Shown: one piece after another, positions 35,181 through 47,018 of the stretch
How positions within the stretch are numbered: the stretch's first letter is position 1
Layout: each line of letters begins with the position of its first letter
Origin: Gnetum montanum
Lineage: Eukaryota > Streptophyta > Gnetopsida > Gnetales > Gnetaceae
NCBI GenBank assembly: GCA_015680685.1
Contig: MNCI01035712.1
Coordinates: 1 to 64,000 of the forward strand
Direction: 5' to 3'
Length of the DNA stretch: 64,000 nucleotides
The notes under the pieces: generated by a model
What the model was told of the DNA's origin: nothing
The model's database searches: none
What the model saw: only the letters and a program-made list of their open reading frames with translations
Translations under genes and position numbers: made by a program

Positions 35181-36027
35181 TGATGAGCGGCGAGGTACCC
35201 CTACCCTCAACCATACAAATATGAGTGTGTTCACGCAATCCAGTTGAACTCCATGGATGGACTAGTTATGGAATATAGATAGTTATACGTTGATTGTAGT
35301 TCACTATCATCCCACCTGGACTAGTATTTTCTATCATGTATGGTTTAGTCTAGAGTGAGATGTATAATGTGGTTTCTACTACTATGCTACTCCTATGGAC
35401 AATGAGAAATAACTTAATTAAGCTAATAAGAAATAGGAAATAAGATCTAAGCTAGCCTAAGTGTGATGAGCATATATCCCTAATCATCCATACGCATCTT
35501 GGACTTCATGTACTACTTATGGGATTATCAAGGGCACATCACTTGAAGCACTACTTGATATGCTACTGGGTTACCACATAGTTACACTTAAATGTTTGTG
35601 ATTAAGATGTACTCATTCCATGTTAACAACAGGAATAGTAAATGACAATAAAAGAAACATTAACTAAGAAAATGATAATAAGTGATAAATAATTAAAACA
35701 AATTAAAAGCTAAGTGAATGCTACAATGATGAAATAATCTTGACCTTTATTGCTGATTGTGTGCATGCCCAAGTACATCACACTCGAACAAAGGTTCTAT
35801 ACAATTACAAGCATCACACTATGGACATGCACTTGGGAAAAGAACTAAAAACTAACAAGAAGATTCGATCCCAAAAGACTCACTATTCTCCTAATGACTC
35901 CTCCATGTGTACTTGAGTGCTATATTTACAGGCTAACATAGGAATCATGATATCGTGTATACGATATCATATCCAGGTTGCAATATCATGTATCCAATAT
36001 TGAGGCCTGGAAAATCATGATTCATCA
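35181..36027 (-). repeat. 5' LTR of element C
   Basis: TGATGAGCGGCGAGGTACCCC to GATTCATCA, followed by the CTTAC duplication. The U3 retains two GATATC motifs and AATATC variants. The TATA equivalent is CTATATTTACAGG on the plus strand, partly decayed. Confidence 0.88.
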
Positions 36028-36705
36028 CTTACTAATAATAATTCACCAAGTCTACACTACCATCCTCTTTGTGAGAACTGCAAATATTCTAGGTAGCATG
36101 ATAAAAGATCTTTCTAGAATAGCTACTATTGTAAAAGAAATTTTGTAAAAGCTTCTTAATGTAATGATATGTAGCAATATTGAGATTTCAATATGAGAAA
36201 AAATACATATGACTTTCTTAAATGATATGCTTACAAACAATAAACTTTCCAACCATTCAAAGTTTATTGTCCTTCCATTGTTAAATCTTATTTTCAATAG
36301 TTTTTATTGTAACATCTCATAAAGATTTAAAGGATATAACAAAGGAAAAAAGAATGTTTAACAACTTGATGACATCCAATTTTTCTAGAAAATACAAAGA
36401 TTTAGGGTAAGAATAATTTTGGAACCCTTTAATGCAAAGAATAAAAGATTTTAATCAACAAATCAAAAAGCTTGAAAGTTCATAATATTGATTAATATGA
36501 TAAAATAGATTATCTGCAGTAGCTTTGTTATTTATTATCATAAAGAAGGCACATGTAAAATGTATTAAGTAATGTTGTAATTATCAACCTCAATGTGTAT
36601 GTTATAAATAAGATGTATAAATATGTAATTTACATAAAGGTATGACTAACTAATTAGCTTGTGAAAGGATGTATATGTCTATTAATAAAAAGACATGTCC
36701 ATTAA
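36028..36705. other. Unclassified DNA between elements C and D
   Basis: Continuation of the pre-insertion sequence interrupted by element C (joins 27054). AT-rich, no supported ORF. It ends in ATTAA before the element D LTR. Confidence 0.5.
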
Positions 36706-37586
36706 TGATGAGCTACAAGTATTCTCTCTGCCCAACCATAAAAATTACAAGTGTGTACATGTAATCCTATCAAATTTTGCGAAACCTTTATGCACTAAGT
36801 ATCTTAGATAACTAGGTGTTTGGTTGTTAACCATTGTCTTCCCAATCATTACTTGTGCTAGTTTGGTAGGTATGGTTAAGTGAGATTAAGGTATAAGATA
36901 TTTAGATTTTTGTCATTTTTTATCATTAAAATATTGAGATAGTAAAAAAAAATATTAAAATTTAACTAATAATGCAATAAGGATAATCTAGGCTATTCTA
37001 AGTGAGGAGCATTTTTTCCCACTTTCTATACCCATCTTGAACGTATATTAACATTATTGGGTTTACCAAGTGTATACTATTGGGTAGACCAAGTATTCAC
37101 TACTAGAACTACAAAAAATTAATATATTATATTTGAAGTAGTCATGCTTACACTATTGCAAAATAAAATATTAATTTCTTATGCACAATAAAGTAAAATG
37201 CATTAAACATAAAGTGCATAAAAATAAGCTAAATGTGAATTAAGTGCTGCAATGAAAGGAATCAATGTCAATTTTATTATCATTTATGGAATGTATCCAA
37301 GTATAATGACATTTGAATAAAACTTCATTCAGTTAATTCAATCCATGTTGTAGGTACTTTGAGAGAAATTTAGCTAGGTCCTATGGAAATGAATTGCAAG
37401 AGCTTTACTGTAGAAATAACTAAACTTACTGCAAATGCATATGGTTCATCCATTTATATAGGCTTAGGATGGAATGACATTAATGCATATGCATCAATGT
37501 ATTTGATGATATGTCAATTGGGATGCATTGATGGGATTAACTTGATGCATGTCTGTTGATGCAACTAATAGAAAGACTCTTCATTA
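36706..37586 (-). repeat. 3' LTR of element D
   Basis: TGATGAGCTACAAGTATTCTC to CTTCATTA (mutated TCATCA). Its U3 has CATCAATG, GTCAATTGGGATGC, TTGATGGGATTAA and TTGATGC motifs (37478-37562) instead of GATATC, grouping it with element E. Confidence 0.75.
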
Positions 37587-37817
37587 TATCCCTACAATTG
37601 ATTGAAAATTTGTTCGTGAGTGTAAAAAAATGAGACTAAGTTTTTAAAAAAATTTAAGGAGCATGAAACTCACTACCAACTAACTAACAATAAATAAATA
37701 CAAGTTCCATATTACAAAAAATTTAAGTATTTACAATAAGGTAAAACAAAACTAAAGATAGAAAAAATTGATGGTTATTTATGATAAAAAATTGGCTAGG
37801 ATGGAATTGTCACTAGA

Positions 37818-38367
37818 TGCCTAGAGATGGAGGCTCCTATGGCTGATATGGTCCTTCATCATATCTTNGCATTCAACAATGCCTTAATATTCTTCTCCTT
37901 ACTCTATGAGTTTTTGACAGTACAGGTAACATCATCAATGCCTTAATATTCTTCTCCTTACTCTATGAGTTTTTGACAGTACAGGTAACATCACATAGAC
38001 TAGATAGTGTCAATATACTCCACAAACATGACATTGTTGGAAAACATTCTTTCATATGTACAAACTACATTGTGAAATTTTATGTTCAATGATGAACATA
38101 TGGATTAGGTTTTTTAGTTCTTGATGGTCATTCATCCTTCTAGCCAAGTTTTCATCAACTCATCATTGAACTTCAACATTTTTCTTAAGAACCTTAAGCT
38201 CTACATTAGCTATCTCTAGCTTTTGCATTATCTACTTGTAGAGTTGAACTATGCCTCATAGAGGAGGTAGGATCTAGCCACTTGCTTCTCTAACTTTAAC
38301 CTTGGTCTTCCTATGGTTAGCATTACCGAGTTCACATATTAAAGGTTAGCTAGCTCCATATACTTAG
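37818..38367 (-). pseudogene. ORF3 C-terminal fragment of element D, part 1
   Basis: Minus-strand coiled-coil-coding sequence homologous to ORF3 of E (44600-44815) and B (about 19560-19700). It is interrupted at 38367 by the insertion. A 58-bp tandem duplication (37877-37934 and 37936-37993) sits 10 bp after an N at 37867, a likely assembly error. Confidence 0.5.
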
Positions 38368-40594
38368 TGTTGGTGACCATTTGGGACGCGACCGCCAACG
38401 AGTGTCCTCGAACAGGATTTAGGTGCCTGCTGGTCTCTGGCAACACCAAGGCCCAGATACCTCCAAATAAACTCAGTAGTTAATGTGAGTATGTGTGTGT
38501 GCTGTTGCGGCGTGTGGTTGTGTGAAATGTAACAATTGCATTGTGTGTGAACTAAAAATGACTTACTTTAAAGAGATTCAGCCAACTTTGTCAAGTATTG
38601 TGAGTTCTTGAAAATTTCCTGTTTTGTTCAACTACATAGTCTACGCGGTCCTTATAATACCTACTTGTAACAAATAAAATTTTGCAAAAACATTTGAGCA
38701 CAACTCTGCAATCTACTCCTAATTTTCCCTAGAGAAAGAGATAGTTCCACAAGAAAACTAGAAATAGAGCAAGATTCGATGGAAATAAGCAGAAAAGAAA
38801 AGAAAGCAGATTTGTGTAGACCTCAAATATTTAAACAAGGTAAAGTGACACGAGTAAACACTTCGCAATAAAGCTATCCCAAATTCAATATCTACGAATT
38901 GTTCAAACTTCCAAGGCTCAAAAGAGCAATATCTTCAAGACAATCCTATTATGCTACCAAAAATTGCTGTGTAAACTACCACGTACGAGACTCCATTTTG
39001 ACTAGATAATAGATGTCAACGATTGCATTCAAACAGAATCTTTAAAAGACTTGGCAATTTCTGATTGAAATACCAAGAGAACTCACTTTAAAGATGAAAA
39101 GAAGCTATTTTGGTCCCATAAAATACCAAAGATTCTCTGAACCCTATCGACTACTGAATTGTTCAACGGCATGACTACAAACAGAGGCTCTCTTGCAACA
39201 ATCCCAATAGCAGTTCCCACACGTTGCACAATAACGAAATTTACTACTAAAATGCTCTCAAGGCTTTTAAACACAAGCGCTTCTATGGCAAAATTTTAAT
39301 AGAAATTTCTATCGGGCAACAAGAACAGTAAGAGCAATCTAAAAATCCCAAAATTACTTGCCAAGGATGATACTATCTAAACCACTAGCTAAGCAATTTA
39401 AACAAAACAAAAAATGAAATGCATAACTCACAGGACCATGACAAAGAGGCTGAAATCTTTATTCTAGCAAGCCATCTTGCAAACAATCTTCTCTACAAAT
39501 CTTTTTTACTCCCAAGTGTGAGAAGTGATGATGATGTGAGAAGTCCTTCATCCCCCCCTTTTTTTCTTTGCCCTTGAAGCCTTTTTATAGGGTTCCAAGG
39601 TAGGTAGGGAAGTTACAAATTCAAAATATCCCCCCTAACTTCTCTCCCAAGTAACTTGGCCAACCAATTAGGAGATTACTTGCTCAACAAGTTAGGAGGT
39701 TACTTGCCCAACAAGTTAGGTAAGTTACAACAATTTTAGATGGTTGCAACCACCAAAGAGAAAAAGAGATTGACAAGTGGTCTTGGTAGTTACAATATTA
39801 TAGAAAATTAAAATACAATCTCTAAAATACATGGGAATACAAGCTATAGTGGCAACTTACTTCATATATATATATACCCTTTTAATTTCGCCTCTTAAAA
39901 ATGAGATTTAAAGTATTTTAAGTGATGTATATGGAAGTTACAATTTCAAAATATCCCAAAAAAGAAAATCTCAAAAATATTCCTCCTAACTTTTCTCACT
40001 AGTATTTTGACTAACCAATCGAAAGATTTCTTGTTCAATAAGTTAGGAGAAAGTTATGTGGGTATTTTATGCTAACTTTAATGTAATGTGACTTAAATGG
40101 GATAATCAATATGGAAAATTTTAATAGGTAGTAACTCATATATAATAATGATTTAAGGCAAGCTTTTTTTTTAAAACAGGACTCCACATTATATGTATTA
40201 TATTATGTAATTTGTTTAGATCCCTAATTCTAACTTAAAGTTTTAAATTCTAAGTGCCACTAAGCTTATCATAGAAATATAATATAACCTCCACCTTATT
40301 GGTGGTAGTGGTAGTTAGCTTAATTTTAATTTTTTGCATCCCGATAATTGTAGCTAAAATTCAGAATACGAAACCGAAGGCGAAGCCACCGATCCTACAA
40401 CTGATTCATCATACCAAAAATCGTTACCAGCAACTGCCGCACATGAGAAGGCTCAGCCGCCGTATCAGGGAACATTGCTACATCGAAGGCATTAACATCA
40501 GACGTAGTTATTATATTTTTGGTTGCAGGTTCTAGGGCGGATAAACTGGCAATTGCCGATTTGTTGTTGTGTTCTGTTTGTTGTTTTTTTTTAC

Positions 40595-40800
40595 CGCCTA
40601 GAACGACTTTTGAACTGCATTCTCAAGCCTGCAACTGCCGTAAATATTGTGTCATCTGTACCACGCGATTTTTGCGATGACGTGCAAATCTTAGGGCTCC
40701 TCTCGCTACGGCAAATCTTCTTCTTTGAAAACGACGAGGGTTTCAGAACAGCGCAGAATCCAGCAGGGTTTGGCGATGCACAAGGGGTTTTTGTGGCCAT
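40595..40800 (-). CDS. Candidate first exon, possibly plastid-targeted protein fragment
   Basis: ATG at 40800 in a good context (AACATGGCC) opens 68 codons beginning MATKTPCASPNPAG, rich in Ser, Lys and Arg and poor in acidic residues, like a chloroplast transit peptide. A donor-like GGTAAAAA follows at 40594. A possible continuation in phase starts at 40545, but the implied intron of 49 nt is too short for plants, so the true next exon is probably absent. Product unknown. It lies inside the 3141-bp insertion, so it may be a captured host fragment or chance. Confidence 0.3.
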
Positions 40801-40920
40801 GTTCACCGCCCTCTCCGTCGTTGCCTTGCCGTCTCCACATTGTTGATGCGCTTGCTGCAACTTCGTCGTATGACATTCCGATTCCTAATTGTTCCTCGTC
40901 CCTGCACAAAATCTGCAAAA

Positions 40921-41052
40921 ATGGACACTTGCTCTGCTCTACTCTCAGCCCTGACTCCAATACATCCAGTACGTACTCTCCAGAGTGGAGTTCCATCCGC
41001 AGTGGCTTTCAAACCCTACAATGGCCGTAAATTGCAAAGAAATCTCTGAAAC
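40921..41052 (+). CDS. Candidate first exon on the opposite strand, transit-peptide-like
   Basis: ATG 40921 starts MDTCSALLSALTPIHPVRTL, followed by a Ser/Ala/Pro/Lys-rich stretch ending at TGA 41050-41052. A donor-like GCCGTAAAT occurs at about 41025-41033, shortly before that stop. The composition resembles a plastid targeting sequence. Its divergent arrangement with the exon at 40595-40800, 120 bp apart, would fit a captured bidirectional promoter. No family recognised. Confidence 0.25.
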
Positions 41053-41508
41053 TTAGCCGCGTTGGTTTGCAAATAACCTTACTGTCTGTTTTTCTCCTCT
41101 TTCTTTTTCTCATCCTGTTCTTGATGCTTGGTTACATTAACTCCCACTACAACTCCGATCAAATTTCCATGAAATCCTCTATTTGAGATGACTCTATAGC
41201 ATGGACTACTCTTTCCATACGAATGAAAGCAATTAGATCTTTTAATCGCTACTATGCTTATTGATTACAAACATATGGTGCCACGATAAGAACATAAGGT
41301 TTGAGGAAAATTTTTGGTAACACCCTAATTTTTGGTGCCGCAACATGAGTAGCCACAATAAGAACATTATATTGCATCCTCTTGAAGTTCATTTCTTTTT
41401 TAAGAAAAATGATCACATCTTGCCATTTCAATGTTTGTATTGTAATATTTTCTGAAAATCTCAACCATCTCATGTATCTATTCCATACAATGGCTAAATG
41501 TACCAACA

Positions 41509-42110
41509 CTTAGTCATGTCCTTAATTTGTAACTTCTTTAGGTATATTTTTTCTTGATTGTATGCATTGAGTCCATTAAATATTGGATGCCATGCATCAC
41601 CTCTTTGTTGTAGTTGTTGGATAACTTTTTTCATCATTGCCTTGACCAATTTGATCTTTTTTTAATCTATCTCTTTAATAATTTTAACCTAGTTCCTATA
41701 ATTATTCTTCACTTTTTGATATTTAAGGGCTTTATTCTTCTATGCAATGATATCTATGGCAGTCTTTTGGTGAATGGCACAAACTTCCTCCATTGAGAGA
41801 TTTATATTTTTTTGTAGCCAACCTCATAATATCTTAGTTCACCTTGACAAGTTGTTCCTATTGCTAATGGATGTATTCCAACAGGTGTTCTTTTTGCTCT
41901 TAGGCTTTTTGGAAGCATTGATTCTCTTTACTTAGAATTATGTTCTTCTTATGTATGTCTTAAAGATCATAACTCATATAATTCATCATAGATTTGGATA
42001 GTGATGTATCCAAGACTATCATCTCTTTGGCATTCTTAGCCTTGTTAAGTCTTTGTTGAAGCTATTAAAAATCTTCATCTCTAGTAAGTTCTAGTGAGAA
42101 AATGGATGGG
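41509..42110 (-). pseudogene. ORF3 fragment of element D, part 2
   Basis: It resumes the ORF3 sequence after the insertion: the plus-strand text CTTAGTCATGTCCTTAATTTG... parallels element E at 44818 onward, and TGTTGTAGTTGTTGGATAAC parallels TGTTGGAGCTGCTGGAGGAT. Heavily mutated. It ends near the G/GA repeat at 42169. Confidence 0.5.
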
Positions 42111-42179
42111 TTTGCAAAGTTGGATCTTAATTCTAGAACCTTCACTATGGATCAAGAACTTAGAAAGGGGGGGGGGGGG

Positions 42180-42226
<47 letters not shown>

Positions 42227-43164
42227 CACAGAGGTTAAATAAGTTTTTTAAATAAAATTGCACTTGTCACTTAAACACACCAAATTTTATGTGGTTCCCC
42301 AACTTGTGTACATCCACACTTAGAGGGCAGAATACATGCATACCTTTAGACTTTATTTCTTAATAAAATGTGGTTTCAAGGACATCACATCCTATACAAG
42401 ATTTAAGATCAACACCAAAGTGTTTTGTCATTGTGAAACCACGCAGTCCCACAAGGTCTTAACAAGCTTAGAATGTAGCTTCAAGGATCCCACAACCTTT
42501 ACAAAATTAAGCTCTGCTCTAGATTGTTTTGACATTGGAAACCCGCTCAACCTTGTAGGGTCCCAACAAGATCAATGTGAATGCCTTCTTGTAAGAAGCA
42601 CATCAACCACGTAGGGATACAATAAAGAGAGAAACTTATAAGGATAAAATTTAACTAAATTTGCAAGTCCTTGTAACTGAAGCTCAATACAACATACAAC
42701 CAAGCAAATGATGTTATAATGAAGAACAAGAATATAATAGCATAAAATAGATAATGATTGATCTTTTGTGAATAGTGCTTGCATAATTCCCATGATTTTG
42801 GTATCATCTTATAGTCTTAAATTTTTTTAAAACTCCTCAAAATTCATGAAACAACTACCAAACAACTAGTGTAAACATCTACTTCAAAGTTGGGTTGTCT
42901 ACCTAAGATTGGCCTCAATTTAGGAGAGAAATCTCACTTGAAAATGATACATCTTCTATGGGATGTCTACTCTTGAATGCATACATCTACTATTTTTAGA
43001 AGATGTCTTTTCAACTTTTGGGCTCTATTCTTTGAGACTTTTTCCTATCAATTTTCCTTCTTGCTAGTTCTTGGAGCATCTTCACTTGATTTGTAGCATT
43101 CATTTTTATCCATGGTTTCATCTTGCCCATGTGGTCTTCATTTTGACATCTCATCATAGATCTC
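42111..43164. other. Unassigned sequence with G and AG repeats
   Basis: A G run (about 42169-42180) and an AG microsatellite (about 42183-42225) mark the left part. The text GTGGTTCCCCAACTTGTGTACATCCACAC (from 42290) recalls Copia internal sequences but is not diagnostic. No ORF of note. Confidence 0.4.
42169..42225. repeat. Poly-G followed by AG microsatellite
   Basis: About 12 G then about 20 AG units. A typical replication-slippage tract, and prone to sequencing error. Confidence 0.9.
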
Positions 43165-43994
43165 TAATGAGCAATAAGTAGTCACTATGCCCAACCATAT
43201 AAATCACTAGTGTTCACTAAGAGATTTGGTCAAATTCTCTAGACTTTAGCTCTCTAAGTACACTGGGCCTAGGTAGTGAATCTAATGGACATAATCTTTG
43301 TTTTCTTAGTTTCACTTGTGAAGTACAAAGGTATGATTAAGTGTAACTGAGGCACATGATTTTTATCATTTTTTGTTTTACATTAATTCACCTAAGTGCT
43401 AAAAATAAATTAACTAAATGTTTAACTAATCTCATAACCAACTAATCCTAACATAAGCATCCATTTCCACTTTCCGTACACATCCTAAAGATGTTGCAAT
43501 GCTATGCATTAGGCACTATTAGGATTGCCAAGCATTAATGTATGCTTGAAGTGGTTGTACTTGTGTGTGTTAATTAATCATATGAATTAATTATTTAAAA
43601 GTATTATAGCAAATTTCATGAATAATAAATGCATGAAGAAAACATTAAGTTAAATCCAAGTGCTAGAAGGTTTATTAAGAAAGCTCATCTTTATTGTCAT
43701 TCACATTGAGGTGCTTAGGTACATTGGTGCTTGAATAAAGGTCCATACACTTCTCAACTCCTATTTTGGGTAGTTAGAAAATATTCTAACTTTGGAAAGA
43801 CAAAAATGCAAGAGTTTGGTTAGCAACTAATGATTGAATGCGATAAATGTGGTTAGTGCATGCATTTATATAGATGACACAAGACACTATGTTGACACAT
43901 ACACGTTAACATAGCAAACCACACATCAATGTGATCATGTCAATGGGATCACCTTGATGTGTTCCCATTGATTTAGGAAAATGATAACTCATCA
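43165..43994 (-). repeat. 3' LTR of element E
   Basis: TAATGAGCAATAAGTAGTC (mutated TGATGAGC) to AACTCATCA. The TATA-like box on minus is CTATATAAATGCA (about 43862-43874). The U3 array is built of CATCAATGTGATC, GTCAATGGGATC and TTGATGTG motifs (43923-43972). Confidence 0.78.
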
Positions 43995-44246
43995 TATCCC
44001 CATGACTAAATGAAAACTCATCCTCAAGTGAACAAAAGGAAGAACAAGCTTCTTATAAAATTTTTGGAAGGTATGAGATTATTGACTAACTAAATGACAC
44101 ATAGACTAACTCAAACAAATGCTAAGTGCCCAAGTGTATGAATTTACATTTTTTAAAAAATATTGGTATTCATAACAATAAAATTGAACACCATGAAAAA
44201 AATTAACAACAAAACCCCTTTGGCTAATTGAAGATGAGGAAGAAAA

Positions 44247-47018
44247 TCAAATGGTCCTAGGTAGTGGAGGTTCCTGAGGTGTCAAAGAACCTTTTCCTAC
44301 CCTTGGTGCATGCGGTTGTTGTGGTTGAGGTGATGGTTATAGTTGTTTAGCTACAGCTGAAACTATTGGTGGAAGATGGAAAGCATCCAACAATGCTTTT
44401 ATCTTCTCCTCCTTACTGTGAGGATCGTACATGATTCATGTAGTATCAACAATGTGGGTAGGTACAGGAATATTTTAGGAAAAAGGCATTATAGGAAAAA
44501 ATTCCTTCATGTTGACAAAACAAGTTGGGAATTATTTTTGTTCCACATCAAATGCCTTGATAGTGTTCTATAGTTCTTAGTAGTCATTCATCCTATGGGC
44601 TAGGTTCCTAAATATTGATCTCTAATTAGTGAAGCATGCTTCAAGAACTTTGAGTTTAGCATTTGTGATTTCAAGTTTCTACTTTGTCTTCTTGTGATGC
44701 TTGAACTTGGCCTCATGCAATAAGTAGAAATTGGCCTCCTACTTTTCCAAATTTTACTATGGCATTCCAGTAGTAGCATTTCCAAGTTTTCATATCAAAG
44801 GATGGTGAGCTTCATGTATTTAGTCATCTCCTTGATCTATAGCTCCTTGAGGTTGATTTTTGCTTTGTTTTATTCATTTAGTTAATCAAAGATGGACTGC
44901 CATATATCACTTGCTTGTTGGAGCTGCTGGAGGATCTCATTCATCTTTGCCTTTGCCAGTTGGATATATTTTTCATTGATTTTCTTCTACAAGACAACCT
45001 AGTCCCTGTAGTGGTTCTTGACCCTTTTGAATTTAAGGGCCTCATTCTTCCAAGCTACAATTTCAATTGTAGATTTCTAGTGAAGGAAACAAACCTTCTC
45101 CATCAAGAGATTACATTTTTTTGTTGTCAACCTCCTTAAATCCATGGTTACCTTGACAAGCTACTACTGTTGTTGTCTCATATATTCAACCATTTTCTTA
45201 AACAAAGCTTAACATTATGCAAAAGATGATTGTCCTTCGTCACAATGGCATTCTCCTAGCAAACCTCTAACAAGTCCTTCTGAATGTTGTAGACAATGGC
45301 ATCCACTAAGGACTGGTTGAAGATTGTTAACTCCTTAGTGTACTTAGCCTGTTAAAGTTTGGACTAAAGCTACTAAAAAGCTTCACCCTTGGTTATAACT
45401 TGGTTGAGTACATTGGGATTAGAGGGGTGGGCCCTTGGTAATGAGGTACTTAACCTTTTCCTATAACAACACTGACTAAATAGTAATGATGTCATCCAAA
45501 ATGTCAAAGACCTCCCAAATCAATTGCTAGGTTCCCACCAGTCACTCTAGTAACTCCTCATGCTGGGCTACACTGAATCATCCACTAGCTACCCCTACAA
45601 ATGTTTGCACATCTTTGAGTGTAGTACTATCTAGCACAGATTCCACAAGAACTGTCAAGCACCACCTTGGATATTGTTTCATGTCCTTGATGCTACATCA
45701 TCAAGATAATTGCTCCATCACTCTTGGCTAAGTGCACTAACATGGTAGCGATGTTGCTAGATATTTCTAGAAATTGTTGTTATCTTGAGATGGATACCAT
45801 TATCTCCTAAACACTAGGATTGAAGCATGCAAGCACCTACATTCTTGGGAAATAAAAGGTTGGTTTCATGTCCTCCAACTAGCTTATAGTAAGAGTTACC
45901 TCATCCAGATGGCTCAAGGCTAGTCGATAGATAAATGGATCACCACTCAAACCAACTTGCTGCTACTACAAGATTTGCTCATTGAGCTTCTACATACACT
46001 TCATAGAAGCACGAGCATTTGGCATTGTTTTATGAGTGGGTGGTGGTGTTGGTTGCTCCTCTTCTTTGGTCACAACAAGCACCTTATCCTTCATCATTTC
46101 CATCCAAGGGGCTATAGGAGCATGTTTGAGTGTGTCATTGGAATAGCGAGCTATTCCTCCCCTTTTTCATAATTTTCAAATTAGGCACAAAAAAAGGAGT
46201 ACCTTCCTCCCATGCTCTTTATCCTTAAATTTCTTTTATATTTCAAGATAGATCAACTATGGGAGGCTGATGGGAAATTTTCCACTCAAAGAAATACATG
46301 CATGGGCAAAAAAAGTTGTCACATTGCTGGGCCTCATAGTTAGATTAAGGTGATAGGCTGCTATCTTAAAATACATCCATTCTTCCATTATGTGTGCACG
46401 ATACTCTTTACAGTTCACTCCATAGAACTGCTGGATCCACTCCTTTTTTACCTTCAATTTTTCTTTTGTTGAGATCTCTACAAAATTGGTTCTAGTTTTA
46501 GGCAAACAAAGGGCCTAAGAGATAACTACCATTGAGTAGGACACACTAATGTCCTTGATCTTCATAGTGGCATCTAGTTGCTTGTTGTTTTTGAGGAGAT
46601 ATGTGTCTTTCATGTACCACTCCCTGTTGGAAGTGTTGATGGGCCACATGGAAGAGCTTTGCAACTATGTTATGATATCTTCTAGGGTAAATTCTAAAAA
46701 GGTTCCAAAGCTTAGCTCTTGGAGAACCGAATATTGAATTTTCTTGAACTGAATTTGCCTAAGGCAAGCATCTATCAAAGTGACCTGAACACTTGGCCTT
46801 GGTCTTGGTGCCTCATCCTAGTGAAATTGCTCTATTTTAGCTTGGGGAATATAATGGACAGATTCCACTTCGGGCTCCTTCCAAAGAGTTTTCATTTCAT
46901 GAGTTTCAGTTGCTTGCTCTTAGGGTTGTTCCTGCTATTGGTCCTTTCTAGTTCTGAGCCACTTTTTCCTCAGTTGGGATGATCCTCCTTCCTATGGATG
47001 CTTAGGTCTTAATGCCAT
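44247..47018 (-). pseudogene. ORF3 (env-position ORF) of element E
   Basis: 2772 bp, almost the same length as in B (2787 bp). ATG at 47018 directly follows TTGTGATTGCAG, a preserved splice-acceptor-like sequence. The central domain (46257-46505) reads EEWMYFKIAAYHLNLTMRPS and CISLSGKFPISL, aligning with the EEKIYFKIGTYH..LMGKVNANLP block of B. The part from about 44600 to 45400 is coiled-coil-like. Many in-frame stops. In Athila and related plant elements an env-like ORF is reported at this place and expressed from a spliced RNA; here only position and acceptor support that reading, and I see no clear signal peptide or fusion domain. Confidence 0.6.

Larger units (their letters stand above)
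27055..36027 (-). mobile_element. Element C: Athila-like element with gag and shortened ORF3
   Basis: A complete minus-strand element with LTRs 27055-27894 and 35181-36027 and a perfect 5-bp duplication CTTAC (27050-27054 and 36028-36032). Same plan as element B: primer site, gag (35047-31775), spacer, ORF3 (29741-28075), polypurine region, LTR. No pol motifs. ORF3 is about 1.1 kb shorter than in B because its coiled-coil part is missing. A run of 997 N lies inside the gag tail. Confidence 0.88.
38368..41508 (-). mobile_element. 3141-bp insertion with TGTTGGT...ACCAACA ends
   Basis: It starts TGTTGGTGACCATTTGG and ends GTACCAACA, and is flanked by perfect CTTAG duplications (38363-38367 and 41509-41513). 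Five-base TSD and TG..CA ends fit an LTR retrotransposon or a long solo LTR. No second LTR copy and no gag or pol motif is visible. A minus-strand TATA-like CTATAAAAAGGC lies near 39579-39590, suggesting minus orientation. The half from about 40300 to 41060 is GC- and CpG-richer than its surroundings and looks gene-derived. Confidence 0.7.
36706..42110 (-). mobile_element. Element D: truncated Athila-like element (3' LTR and part of ORF3)
   Basis: The 3' LTR (36706-37586) is followed by the polypurine side and the C-terminal part of ORF3 in two pieces (about 37818-38367 and 41509-42110), separated by a 3141-bp insertion. Sequence across the junction is collinear with element E at 44600-45000. 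The rest, including gag and the 5' LTR, is missing. Confidence 0.7.

Noticed and set aside
40546-40594. In-phase GT..AG 'intron' joining 40595-40800 to an ORF at 40545
   Set aside because: 49 nt is below the usual minimum for plant introns, so the join is not claimed.
40299-41012. Other overlapping ORFs in the GC-rich block
   Set aside because: They are alternative frames of the same sequence; only the two starts with targeting-like composition are listed, at low confidence.
43165-43994. Reading this LTR as the 5' LTR of element D
   Set aside because: No tRNA-Asp primer site precedes it, whereas a polypurine side and ORF3 follow it, so it is the 3' LTR of element E.
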